Assembly: GCA_964466155.1 (NCBI GenBank) | Contig: CAYXMY010000001.1 | Location: 1-64,000 of the forward strand | DNA: 64,000 nt | From: Caenibius sp964466155 | GTDB taxonomy: Bacteria > Pseudomonadota > Alphaproteobacteria > Sphingomonadales > Sphingomonadaceae | Direction of reading: 5' to 3' | Shown here: positions 1 to 7,836 of the stretch, piece by piece | How positions within the stretch are numbered: the first letter of the stretch is position 1 | Layout of the letters: every line of letters begins with the position of its first letter | Made by a program: the position numbers and the translations under genes | Notes under the pieces: model-generated | What the model saw: only the letters and a program-made list of their open reading frames with translations | Database searches by the model: none | Told to the model about the DNA's origin: nothing

Positions 1-117
1 CCCAACCAGACCATCCCGATTTTCGGGGCGAGCAGTCCGGAACAGGTCAGCGACAGCATCAAGGCCGCCTCGCTCACGCTGACGGCGGATGAACTGGCGC
101 AATTGCGGGTGGGTTGA
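1..117 (+). CDS. Aldo/keto reductase, C-terminal fragment
   Basis: Only the last 38 codons lie in the window; the gene enters from the left edge and stops at TGA 115-117. The readable tail contains PIFGASSPEQVSDSIKAA followed by LTADELAQL. This is the usual C-terminal element of aldo/keto reductases (the loop that contacts the NADPH adenine phosphate, then the last helix). The substrate cannot be inferred from this piece. Confidence 0.7.
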   Translation, partial: PNQTIPIFGASSPEQVSDSIKAASLTLTADELAQLRVG

Positions 118-636
118 CCCGCCCCGGTTCGGCAGGTGGTAGCAATCCGGATTGCCGCCACCTGCTGCGCCTCCCAATGGTGGGGTGCCGGCTGAAAGCG
201 CGAGCAAGCGAGAGGATGACGGCATAGCGCGGTCAGCAACCCCCTTCGCAATATCAACTTTCCTACACGGCAGAAATCTGCCCTAACCTGCCGGATGACG
301 CAGCCTGGAACACTTGCCGCCCGCTTCCCGCAAGTCGGCCCATCCTTCCGCCTGCCAGCCATTATTCTCGGAGTGGCAGGCACCCACCGCAATCGCCGGA
401 ATATTGCGGAGCGAAACGGTAACAGGATACCGGCGCGGAAAGTCACACCCGATGCACCGCTCCGCCTCAGACCGATACACCTGCGACTACGTCTGGCGCC
501 TCTAGTCAAAGGCAGACAAAACCCAGTTATACCAGTCTCTTGTGGCTGCTCTTGCCGATGGATGAACCTCGCACGGGCCTGCGTGGAAACCCCTGGCAAC
601 GAACGAGCGGCGTGCGTACTTTCAGGCCGTTCTGTG
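118..636. other. Intergenic region without a supported gene
   Basis: About 520 bases separate the aldo/keto reductase stop from the stop of the leftward TIM-barrel gene. Both genes end here. Apart from the hairpin at 132-165 I see no gene, RNA or repeat; the open frames lack a ribosome binding site and protein-like composition. Confidence 0.5.
132..165. terminator. Strong hairpin after the aldo/keto reductase
   Basis: GCAGGTGG (132-139) pairs with CCACCTGC (158-165), and the interior GCAATCCGGATTGC (142-155) is itself a perfect palindrome. No T-run follows. It could slow or end transcription after the aldo/keto reductase, but it is not a canonical intrinsic terminator. Confidence 0.4.
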
Positions 637-1449
637 TCAACCCGCCGCGAGCGCCTGCCGCACGCCATCGACCGCGCGCCGGACCCGTTCCGCCACGGGC
701 ATGCCCGCTTCGAGATCGGCATTGCGCGGGATTTCCACGCTGATCGGGCAGTCCTTCGGCAAGGCGCGGACGAAACCGGCGATGTCGAACACCCCTTCGC
801 CCGGCAGCAGGCGCGCGGAGGAGGCTTCGAAATCGATCCGGTCCGCCGGGCATTCCGCCGCGCCATCGGCGACTTGCCCATAAAGAATATAGTCCGCCGG
901 GGCGGCTGCCAGTTCCGCAATCGAACCGCCCGAACGCATCAGGTGGAGCAAATCGACATTCACCCCCACCCGGCCGGGGCGATTGATCGCCGCCACCAGT
1001 TCCAGCGCGTCGGCCAGCGATTGGACTTGCGAGGGCGGATAGAATTCCACCCCCACGCGCAGTTCGTAACTGGCCGCCAGATCGCAAAACGCTCCGAACT
1101 TGTCCAAACGCCGCGTGGGATCGCGGTCGTAGATCAGCGCGTTCAGCAATTGCGCATCGAGTTGCGCGGCGCATTCCAACGCGGTCTTGAAACTCTCCAT
1201 CTCGGTGCGGCCCGCCAGCGTGAAAGGGTAGGCAAGATCGAGCGCGATCCCCAGATCCTTCATCCGTTCGCCCAGCGCCTTGCGCGCGGCAAGATCGGTG
1301 TAGATGTCGAACGGCGGCATCTGCGGCAGCACATCCATCGGCTGCATGAACAGGCAAATGCCTCCGCATCCGGCCGCGTGCGCCGCCTCCACCAGTTGGA
1401 TGGGCGTGGTGTCGACGGCCGTGATATGATCGAGAGAGAGCGACTGCAT
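637..1449 (-). CDS. Sugar phosphate isomerase/epimerase-like TIM-barrel protein
   Basis: The protein has 270 residues with the start set at MQSLSLDHITAVDTTP. That ATG follows an AGGGG tract at short distance; longer upstream frames are low-complexity and not protein-like. The layout is that of the xylose-isomerase-like TIM-barrel superfamily: VGVEFYPPSQ in the middle, then VGVNVDLLHLMRSGG and ISVEIPR with acidic residues where the family binds a divalent metal. Family members isomerise or epimerise sugars or act on ring-derived keto acids; the substrate here is unknown. It is divergent from the PaaY-like gene. A second member of the family lies at 35629-36423. Confidence 0.75.
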   Translation of the reverse strand: MQSLSLDHITAVDTTPIQLVEAAHAAGCGGICLFMQPMDVLPQMPPFDIYTDLAARKALGERMKDLGIALDLAYPFTLAGRTEMESFKTALECAAQLDAQLLNALIYDRDPTRRLDKFGAFCDLAASYELRVGVEFYPPSQVQSLADALELVAAINRPGRVGVNVDLLHLMRSGGSIAELAAAPADYILYGQVADGAAECPADRIDFEASSARLLPGEGVFDIAGFVRALPKDCPISVEIPRNADLEAGMPVAERVRRAVDGVRQALAAG

Positions 1450-1641
1450 GCCCCCTGCCCTATCGCAAGTGAAGCGCGCTGGCCACAGGTGCCGCATGCT
1501 TTGCATGCCACCAGGGCCGTAATATTTGCCATCGCCGCCTGTTCGATGCATCGCCGGGGGCGAAGGGCGAAGATAAAGCATTCCCCCTCGTGCGGATGCA
1601 GCCGCGCCGCCGCCATTGATTGCCATAGGAGTTGAACCGCC

Positions 1642-2286
1642 ATGCCCTGTTACGCCTTCCATGGTATCGTGCCGGTCGTCGATCCGACCAGTTACGTGCA
1701 CCCGCTCGCTTCGCTGATCGGCGATGTCATCGTCGGGCCGGGCTGCTTCATCGCCCCCGGCGCATCGCTGCGCGGCGATTTCGGCCGCATCGTCGTGGAA
1801 GGCGATACGAGCGTGCAGGATTCCACCACCATCCACGCCTCTTCCCTGCGCGATACGATCGTGCATCGCGGCGCGACTCTGGCCCATGGCTGCATCATCC
1901 ACGGGGCGGAAATCGGTCAGAACGCCCTGATCGGCATGAACGCCGTCATACTGGACAATGCCATTATCGGCGATGAATGCCTCGTCGCCGCCATGTCGCT
2001 GGTCAAATCGGATGTCGTCATCCCCCCGCGCAGCCTGGTGGCCGGCAACCCAGCCAAGATCGTGCGCACGTTGGAGCCGCATCAGGTGACATGGAAGAAC
2101 GATGGCAAGGGCGAATATCAGCGCCTCGCCCGCGAAGCGCACACCGAAATGCTGCCGGTGGAACCGCTATCCGCCCCCGAAGCCAATCGCGGCCGGGTGC
2201 CGGGCGAAGCCATCGCCGTGCGGCTGACAGGCGATATGGCGCGTGAAAGGGAGCGCCGGGCCGCCGAAAATTCAGAGACATCGTAA
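1642..2286 (+). CDS. PaaY/CaiE-like hexapeptide-repeat protein (gamma carbonic anhydrase family)
   Basis: The protein has 214 residues. The first 170 form a left-handed beta helix of hexapeptide repeats (VHPLASLIGDVIVGPG, IAPGASLRGDFGRIVVEGD), with HRGATLAHGCIIHGAEIG and ALIGMNAVILDNAIIGDE carrying the family histidines that bind metal. Length and motifs agree with PaaY, a thioesterase acting in phenylacetate degradation, and with CaiE. There are no other paa genes here, so a housekeeping thioesterase for dead-end CoA esters of the local pathways is only an inference. The C-terminal 40 residues are charged and specific to this protein. The ATG has a GGAG-like site about 10 bases upstream. Confidence 0.8.
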   Translation: MPCYAFHGIVPVVDPTSYVHPLASLIGDVIVGPGCFIAPGASLRGDFGRIVVEGDTSVQDSTTIHASSLRDTIVHRGATLAHGCIIHGAEIGQNALIGMNAVILDNAIIGDECLVAAMSLVKSDVVIPPRSLVAGNPAKIVRTLEPHQVTWKNDGKGEYQRLAREAHTEMLPVEPLSAPEANRGRVPGEAIAVRLTGDMARERERRAAENSETS

Positions 2287-2399
2287 CCCCGCGAAGCAGG
2301 AACCCAAACCGCCAAACATAACTCAACCGGAACAAAGCGGAGATAGGCACCCGCTCACAATTGCCGCTTTCGCCCGCAGGCTGCTATCGTCCAATCAAA

Positions 2400-2422
2400 G
2401 CCCGGCACTGTTGGAGCCGGGC
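2400..2422. repeat. Inverted repeat in the leader of the 2468 gene
   Basis: GCCCGGC (2400-2406) and GCCGGGC (2416-2422) form a perfect 7-bp stem with a 9-base loop, 45 bases upstream of the next ATG. There is no T-run. It may be a leader hairpin or a terminator remnant after the PaaY-like gene. Confidence 0.35.
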
Positions 2423-2467
2423 CGCGATAGAACAGAACAAACGGATTGAAAGAGAGGTCGATCGCTC

Positions 2468-3142
2468 ATGGCAACCGCCGCCAAGGATACACCCGCCTGC
2501 ACAATGGGCCATCTGGCCATGCACTACGGCAAGGCCGAAGACGGGCCGAAAGCCGCCCGGTTACTCAAGGCGCTGGGCCTGGTGGAAACGCAGGTTCTTC
2601 CCCTGCCCAACGGCAATTTCTACCGCTTCGTGGTGGACAAGGCACATTATGGCCGGGGCGATGGCATCGTCTATCTCTCCGCCCTGCCCGAACCGCAGCT
2701 AAAGCTGATCGAAACGATCCACAACGCGCTGGGTGTCGGCACCGACAACGAGCATGACGCCGTCAAGGGCATGCGGGCGATGATGGAAAGCGATTTCGAA
2801 GCCAGCTTCCATTTCGGTCTCCTGCTGGAAACGCTGGAAGATCTCGAACGCATCGTTCTCGATCTTCAGAATCTGGCGGAGAACGACCCCGATCTCAAGG
2901 GGCGGATCAAGTTCGGGTTCAACCGGGCTTTGCCGGGCAATCCCGAAATCGACGCCCGGCTCGATGCCTCACCCATCTATGGCGGCGTGACCCGCTACGC
3001 CTACGGCAGCCACGGGGTGCAGGCGTTTGTCGAAACCGATCTGCTCAAGGCCGGCCAGTTGGGCGACGCCATGGTGATCGAACTGGACTATGTCTTCCCC
3101 GGTTACGATCAGCACATTCTCTCGGTCGTCGAACTGGGCTGA
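2468..3142 (+). CDS. Uncharacterised protein, possibly of VOC fold
   Basis: The protein has 224 residues, is acidic, and has no signal peptide or membrane segment. It begins with CTMGHLAMHYG and a helix ending LLKALGLVETQ, and ends with VIELDYVFPGYDQHILSVVE. The helix-plus-LG element and strand pattern recall a divergent vicinal-oxygen-chelate (glyoxalase-like) domain, but the metal ligands are not clear and I do not recognise a named family. It stands alone between a PaaY-like gene and a convergent TonB receptor, and ends at a good terminator. The start follows GAGAGG at about 12 bases. Confidence 0.65.
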   Translation: MATAAKDTPACTMGHLAMHYGKAEDGPKAARLLKALGLVETQVLPLPNGNFYRFVVDKAHYGRGDGIVYLSALPEPQLKLIETIHNALGVGTDNEHDAVKGMRAMMESDFEASFHFGLLLETLEDLERIVLDLQNLAENDPDLKGRIKFGFNRALPGNPEIDARLDASPIYGGVTRYAYGSHGVQAFVETDLLKAGQLGDAMVIELDYVFPGYDQHILSVVELG

Positions 3143-3164
3143 CCGCCCCCATCGAGGGCACGCA

Positions 3165-3199
3165 AAAAGGCCCGGCTGCGCAGTGCGGCCGGGCCTTTT
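3165..3199. terminator. Bidirectional intrinsic terminator
   Basis: AAAAGGCCCGGC (3165-3176) and GCCGGGCCTTTT (3188-3199) form a 12-bp stem with flanking A and T tracts on both sides. It sits between the convergent 2468-3142 gene and the TonB receptor and can serve both. Confidence 0.85.
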
Positions 3200-3262
3200 C
3201 GTTTTTGCGACTGATAGCGCGGGAAAACGGCGGGATGCTGCCACCCCGCCGCCTTGCTTCGA

Positions 3263-5590
3263 TCAGAACTTGATCCCGGCCGTGATCCCGTAGGTACGCG
3301 GATCGGGGAAGTAAGCGACCGTCATGTTGCCGAACCCGGCACCGAAATCGATGAAGTTCGTCGGGTTCTTTTCCTTGGTCAGGTTGCGAACCCAGAGCGA
3401 AACTTCCGCCTTCACGTCGCCATGCAGCGGAATACCGCCGACGGCAGCGCGGAGATTGACGAGGGTACGGCCCTTCGACATCGTGTTGTGCGCGTCCTGC
3501 TGGCCCGCATATTCCGGCACCAGCGCATAGGGGAAGGTGTAGTACTTGGAGACGTAGTTCAGATCGCCGTTGATCGTGAACTTGCCCCAATCGCCTTCAG
3601 CCACGCGCAGGTCCGCGCCCACCGAAGCGGTGTAGTGCGGCGTGTGCGGGAATGCGCGGTTGTTCGAAACGTCCGGACCGCCTTCGGTTTCGGTGTAGTT
3701 CTTGTACTTCGCATCGAGATACGCAAGCGACGCATTGATCGTCAGCGCATCGACCGGACGGATCACGGTTTCCACTTCGAGACCGCGGATACGAGCCTTG
3801 GCCGCGTTGCGGACGATGGATGCCGCTGCGCCCTGCGCCGTGAACACGGAAAGCTGGATGTCCTTGTGCTCATCCCAGAACGCCGCAACGTTGAAGATCA
3901 CCTTGCCGCCGAACAAACGGCTCTTCACGCCGATTTCGTAGCTGTCGACCTTTTCCGGGCGGTAGGGGTTGCACAGTTCGAATGCACCGCTCGGGCAAGC
4001 GGCCGTCGGAGCACGGAAATCCGAGGTTTCGCCGTTGAAGCCACCCGACTTGAAACCACGAGCGAAGCGCGCATAGGTATTCACGTTACGGCTGAACTCA
4101 TAGGACAGCGTCGCGGCGGGGCTGAAGTTGTGATACTTCGCATCCGGCACGCTGCCGAAGGGCAGATCGACATAAGTGACCAGCGGCTGGCCATCGGTAG
4201 TGCCAGCAGCGAAGAAGCGGCTGATGTCCTTCTTTTCTTCGGTATAACGCGCACCCAGCGTCAGCTTGAGCGGATCGGTGATCCGAATGTCGGCCTGTGC
4301 GTAAAGCGCCCAAGCCTTGGTGTGCGAGGCATAGTTCGACTGGTACACAGCCGCCCGCGGATCGAGCGGATCGACCGTCGGGCCGTAAGCGCCGAAGAAA
4401 CGCTGCGGACCATCGGTGCCAGCCTTTTCCTTGTAATAGAACGCGCCGAGCACGAAGTTGACGCGATCGTCCCACACCTTGCCGGTCGCCTGCAGTTCCT
4501 GGCTGAACGAATGGAACTTCGTATCACGGCCGGTGTAAGCGAGATCGTACTGCGTCCCGTCGAGGTCGATCCGGTCATCCCACTTGAGGTTGCGGTAGGC
4601 GGTGATCGACTTCAGCGTAATCTCGCCCAGTTCCAGCGTACCGGTCAGCGAGTGGCCGTAGGAACGCGAACGCTCATACAGCGGTTCGTCGTTCAGGCTG
4701 GCGGTCGACTGACGCTTGCGGGGCTCGACATAGGCCGCCAGCAAGCCGCTGCCGTTGACGAGCTGACCATAGTCAGGAGTCTGATCGAACTTCGAATAGT
4801 CGAAGCTATAGTCGAAGGTCAGATTGTGGGTCGGCTGGAAGCGGACCTGGACCATTCCGCTCTTGCTGTCGAGGCCACCCACGCGGCCCTGCTTCGGCGG
4901 CGACAGGAGCGAACCCGGCGTGCCATAAAGCGGATCGTTGGTCAGCTTGACGAACCCGTCGCGCTTCTGGATCTGACCGGAAAGCTTGACGGAGAACGGG
5001 CCGAACGCGGGCAGGTCGAGAACGGCCTTGGCGCGCTTCGCGTCGTAGTTGCCGTAGCTGACTTCGGCCGAACCGCCGAATTCGCCGGAGGGCTTCTTGG
5101 TGACGAGGTTCACAGCGCCAGCCAGCGCGTTGCGGCCATAAAGCGTACCCTGCGGGCCGCGCAGCACTTCGACGCGTTCGAGATCGGCAACATCGAAGAT
5201 CGAGCCCTGTGCCTTGGCGATGTACACGCCGTCGAGGTACAGACCGACCGCCGGTTCCCAGGTAATGGCCGGGTTGATGGTGACCGAGCCGCGGATCGCG
5301 ATCTGCGAAATCGTCTTGTTCGACGGGGCGCGTTCGATCTTCACGTTCGGCGCGATGGTGCCGAGGCTGTCGATCGAGGTGATGCCGCGCGATTCGAGGA
5401 ACTGGCTGGACACAGCCGAAATCGCAATCGGGACATTCTGGATGTTTTCGGCGCGCTTCTGCGCGGTCACGATGATTTCGCCGATGCCTGCGTCAGAGGT
5501 AGGTGCCTCGTCTTGCGCGAATGCCACACCGGGCAAAGCCGCAAACAGGCACGACCCGCAAAGCGCGGTCGAAACGAGAAGCTTCTTCAT
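3263..5590 (-). CDS. TonB-dependent outer-membrane receptor
   Basis: The protein has 775 residues. A signal peptide (MKKLLVSTALCGSCLFAALP, cleavage near AFA-QDE) is followed by a TonB-box-like EIIVTAQKR. A plug domain occupies about residues 35-160 (NVPIAISAVS, LERVEVLRGPQGTLYGRNA, GAVNLVTKKP), and the rest is a beta-barrel ending in YGITAGIKF with the terminal Phe usual for outer-membrane proteins. It is the sphingomonad type of receptor often found beside catabolic genes. The start is preceded by AGGAG. It lies outside the divergent operons, so its cargo is unknown; a steroid or other hydrophobic substrate is an inference from context. Confidence 0.93.
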   Translation of the reverse strand: MKKLLVSTALCGSCLFAALPGVAFAQDEAPTSDAGIGEIIVTAQKRAENIQNVPIAISAVSSQFLESRGITSIDSLGTIAPNVKIERAPSNKTISQIAIRGSVTINPAITWEPAVGLYLDGVYIAKAQGSIFDVADLERVEVLRGPQGTLYGRNALAGAVNLVTKKPSGEFGGSAEVSYGNYDAKRAKAVLDLPAFGPFSVKLSGQIQKRDGFVKLTNDPLYGTPGSLLSPPKQGRVGGLDSKSGMVQVRFQPTHNLTFDYSFDYSKFDQTPDYGQLVNGSGLLAAYVEPRKRQSTASLNDEPLYERSRSYGHSLTGTLELGEITLKSITAYRNLKWDDRIDLDGTQYDLAYTGRDTKFHSFSQELQATGKVWDDRVNFVLGAFYYKEKAGTDGPQRFFGAYGPTVDPLDPRAAVYQSNYASHTKAWALYAQADIRITDPLKLTLGARYTEEKKDISRFFAAGTTDGQPLVTYVDLPFGSVPDAKYHNFSPAATLSYEFSRNVNTYARFARGFKSGGFNGETSDFRAPTAACPSGAFELCNPYRPEKVDSYEIGVKSRLFGGKVIFNVAAFWDEHKDIQLSVFTAQGAAASIVRNAAKARIRGLEVETVIRPVDALTINASLAYLDAKYKNYTETEGGPDVSNNRAFPHTPHYTASVGADLRVAEGDWGKFTINGDLNYVSKYYTFPYALVPEYAGQQDAHNTMSKGRTLVNLRAAVGGIPLHGDVKAEVSLWVRNLTKEKNPTNFIDFGAGFGNMTVAYFPDPRTYGITAGIKF

Positions 5591-5898
5591 TAATTCCTCC
5601 TATGCGCGGAGTTTGGGGAGAAAAGGGCCGCGCATGTGGCCGGGCCGATGCATACTCGGGTCCTGCTTTGCAAGACCAACCCCGCCTTTGGGTGGGGTAT
5701 GAGACACGCTTTGATTACGGATCGTTGCAAAATGGCCACAACCCCGAATACCCACCGGAGGAGCGCTTCGAGCCCTGACTCCGCCCGGTGCATTCAGGAA
5801 AAAAGGGGTGACGGCAACCGCAGAGCAAGGCACGATGACGGCATGTTATCGCAGCGGAACCCATCCACAAAACGCGCATGAACATGAGGGAGAATGGC
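5591..5898. promoter_or_regulatory. Divergent intergenic region, TonB receptor / acid phosphatase
   Basis: The 308 bases must hold promoters for both flanking genes. The only structure noticed is an imperfect stem near 5679-5699 (ACCCCGCC, loop TTT, GGGTGGGGT). No clear -35/-10 pair or operator stands out, and there is no supported gene inside. Confidence 0.35.
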
Positions 5899-6723
5899 AT
5901 GAAGAGAGCTTATCTGGCAGGTGCATTGGTTCTGGCCGGAGCCGGGGCCATCATCGGCGCGGGCAGCGCTGTGGTGGCCGAGCAACCCGCCCAGACGGCC
6001 CAGATGCCGGAAAAATTCAAATTCCCGCCCGGCTATCTCGAACTGAATCAGATGCCGGATAGCGTTGTCCTCGTTCCCCCGGCCCCGGCGAAGGATAGCG
6101 CGACTTTCGCACGCGATCTGGACGCGTCGCAGCGCGGGCTTGCCTTGCGCGGCACGGCACGCTGGGATCTCGCCACGAAAGATGCCGATCTGTTCACCCC
6201 AGCCGATACCGATGCAATGTCCTGCGCCGCGGGCTTCGCCATCGGGCCGGATACGACCCCCGCCACCAATCGCCTGCTGCGCCGCGCGATGATCGATTTC
6301 GGGGTGTCGACCGGGGCGGCGAAGAAGAAGTATCAGCGCCCGCGCCCGTTCATGGAAAACAACCAGCCGACCTGTACCCCCGCGCACGAGGTCTATCTGC
6401 GCAAGGACGGTTCCTATCCTTCCGGGCATAGCGCCATCGGCTATGGCTGGGGTCTGGTTCTGGCGGAATTGTTACCCGACCGGGCAACCCAGGTGATCGC
6501 CCGTGGGCGCGCCTTTGGCGACAGCCGCCGGGTGTGCAATGTCCACTGGCTGAGCGATATCGAAGAAGGCCGTATCACCGCCAGCGCTGCCTTTGCCCGG
6601 CTGCAATCGGTCCCCGCGTTTCAGGAAGACCTGAAAGCCGCACGCGCCGAAATCGCGGCGGGCAACCTGCCCGCTCCCAAGCGGGATTGCGCGAAAGAAG
6701 CCGAAGCGCTGGCGATGCAATAA
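5899..6723 (+). CDS. Class A non-specific acid phosphatase (PAP2 superfamily), exported
   Basis: With the start at MKRAYLAGALVLAGAG (GAGGGAGA six bases upstream) the protein has 274 residues and a signal peptide. An in-frame ATG at 5878 is less likely because the binding site would lie inside the gene. The phosphatase signature is complete: KKKYQRPRP, then GSYPSGHSAIGYGWG, then SRRVCNVHWLSDIEEGR, which supply the Lys/Arg phosphate-binding residues, the proton-donor His and the nucleophile His. The enzyme should release phosphate from organic phosphomonoesters in the periplasm. There is no obvious link to the steroid genes. Confidence 0.9.
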   Translation: MKRAYLAGALVLAGAGAIIGAGSAVVAEQPAQTAQMPEKFKFPPGYLELNQMPDSVVLVPPAPAKDSATFARDLDASQRGLALRGTARWDLATKDADLFTPADTDAMSCAAGFAIGPDTTPATNRLLRRAMIDFGVSTGAAKKKYQRPRPFMENNQPTCTPAHEVYLRKDGSYPSGHSAIGYGWGLVLAELLPDRATQVIARGRAFGDSRRVCNVHWLSDIEEGRITASAAFARLQSVPAFQEDLKAARAEIAAGNLPAPKRDCAKEAEALAMQ

Positions 6724-6766
6724 GCGCACCGGCGCTGTGGCCGGCAGGGTGCGCCCTGCCGGCCGA

Positions 6767-7735
6767 TCAGGCAAAGTCGGCCAGGAATTCGCGCATCAGG
6801 CGCGTGACATCATCCGATCTTTCCAACTGGATCAGATGCCCGGCCTTGGGCAGCATTTCGATCCGCCGGACATCAGCATGGTGATTGTGAATTTCGCCCA
6901 GCGGGTCCTCCCCGTGCCAGGCTTCGAGGTCGACATCCTGTTCGCTGCCGATGAAGTAATAGGGCGCCTGCGTCTTGTGCCCGCGCCACGGTGCACGCTG
7001 ATGCCAGCGGATATCCATCGCCCGATACCAGTTAAGCCCGCCGGTAAAGCCTGACCGTTCGTAGTCCGCGACAATCGCATCCATTTCCGGCTCGCTCCAC
7101 CAGGCCCACGGGAACGGCGGCGCTTCGGGCAAAGCGTCGAGATAAGTCGTGCCGGGCGGATGCTGCCACACGTCGAGGTAATGGTAATCTCCCGATAGGG
7201 CATAAAACACCCGCGTCAGGAATGCGCGCGGCGCGGCGGCCAGATCGGCGTCGGCCACACCGGGTTCACGGAAATATTCGATGTGGACGAAATGTTCCTT
7301 CGCCCATTCCGCCGCTTCCGCCAGCGGCGTGATATCGGGCCGATCCGGATAATGCGGATTTTCCAGCGCGATGATGCCCCGCACCTTTTCCGGATGCAGA
7401 TGCGCCAGATCGAATATCGCGAAAATCCCGAAATCCAGCCCGGCGAACACCGCCTGCTCTTCTCCCAGATGCGTCACCAGCGCGGCAAGATCGCCTGCGG
7501 TCCGATGGCAATCGTAGGCTTCCTTCTCCGCCGGAACCTCCGTCTGCCCCATGCCGCGCATATCGGGCGCGACCACACGCCAGCCCGCTGCGGCCAGCGG
7601 GCCGATCTGCCGGTGCCAGCTATACCAGGTGTGGGGGAAGCCGTGACAGAGGATGAGCAGCGGCCCCTCCCCCTGCTCGACATAATGCATGACGATGCCG
7701 TTGATCGTGGCGGTGTGATGTTCCAGTCCTCTCAT
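6767..7735 (-). CDS. Alpha/beta hydrolase, epoxide-hydrolase-like
   Basis: The protein has 322 residues. The oxyanion motif HGFPHTWYSWHRQ is near residues 31-43, and the nucleophile elbow reads GLDFG, with Asp as in epoxide hydrolases and dehalogenases (canonical GHDWG). Lid tyrosine candidates occur in EYFREPG and GLNWYRA, and the catalytic His is in AGHLIQLE. The Asp nucleophile argues against a serine carbon-carbon hydrolase such as HsaD. It ends about 40 bases from the acid phosphatase stop and starts about 100 bases from the end of the next TonB receptor, so it could be the last gene of the leftward operon or a separate unit. The substrate is unknown. Confidence 0.85.
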   Translation of the reverse strand: MRGLEHHTATINGIVMHYVEQGEGPLLILCHGFPHTWYSWHRQIGPLAAAGWRVVAPDMRGMGQTEVPAEKEAYDCHRTAGDLAALVTHLGEEQAVFAGLDFGIFAIFDLAHLHPEKVRGIIALENPHYPDRPDITPLAEAAEWAKEHFVHIEYFREPGVADADLAAAPRAFLTRVFYALSGDYHYLDVWQHPPGTTYLDALPEAPPFPWAWWSEPEMDAIVADYERSGFTGGLNWYRAMDIRWHQRAPWRGHKTQAPYYFIGSEQDVDLEAWHGEDPLGEIHNHHADVRRIEMLPKAGHLIQLERSDDVTRLMREFLADFA

Positions 7736-7836
7736 AACCGGGAGAAGTACCAGACACCGCGCACAGGCTCAAACGCCACCGGCAAACTTCCGGCCCGATG
7801 GCGAAACACCGGGCCGGAAACGAAAGCCGATGCGGA

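Noticed and set aside
1642..2286. Evidence for a phenylacetate (paa) pathway from the PaaY-like protein
   Set aside because: No paaA-E, paaG, paaJ, paaK or paaZ gene is present; PaaY-like thioesterases are widespread.
3254..5593. A 779-codon open frame on the plus strand opposite the TonB receptor
   Set aside because: The translation is Arg/Val/His-rich without domains. It is the complement of a GC-rich gene with strong codon bias; the receptor has a signal peptide, plug and barrel motifs.
6767..7735. HsaD-type meta-cleavage product hydrolase
   Set aside because: The nucleophile elbow is GLDFG with Asp; C-C hydrolases of the HsaD/BphD type use Ser.
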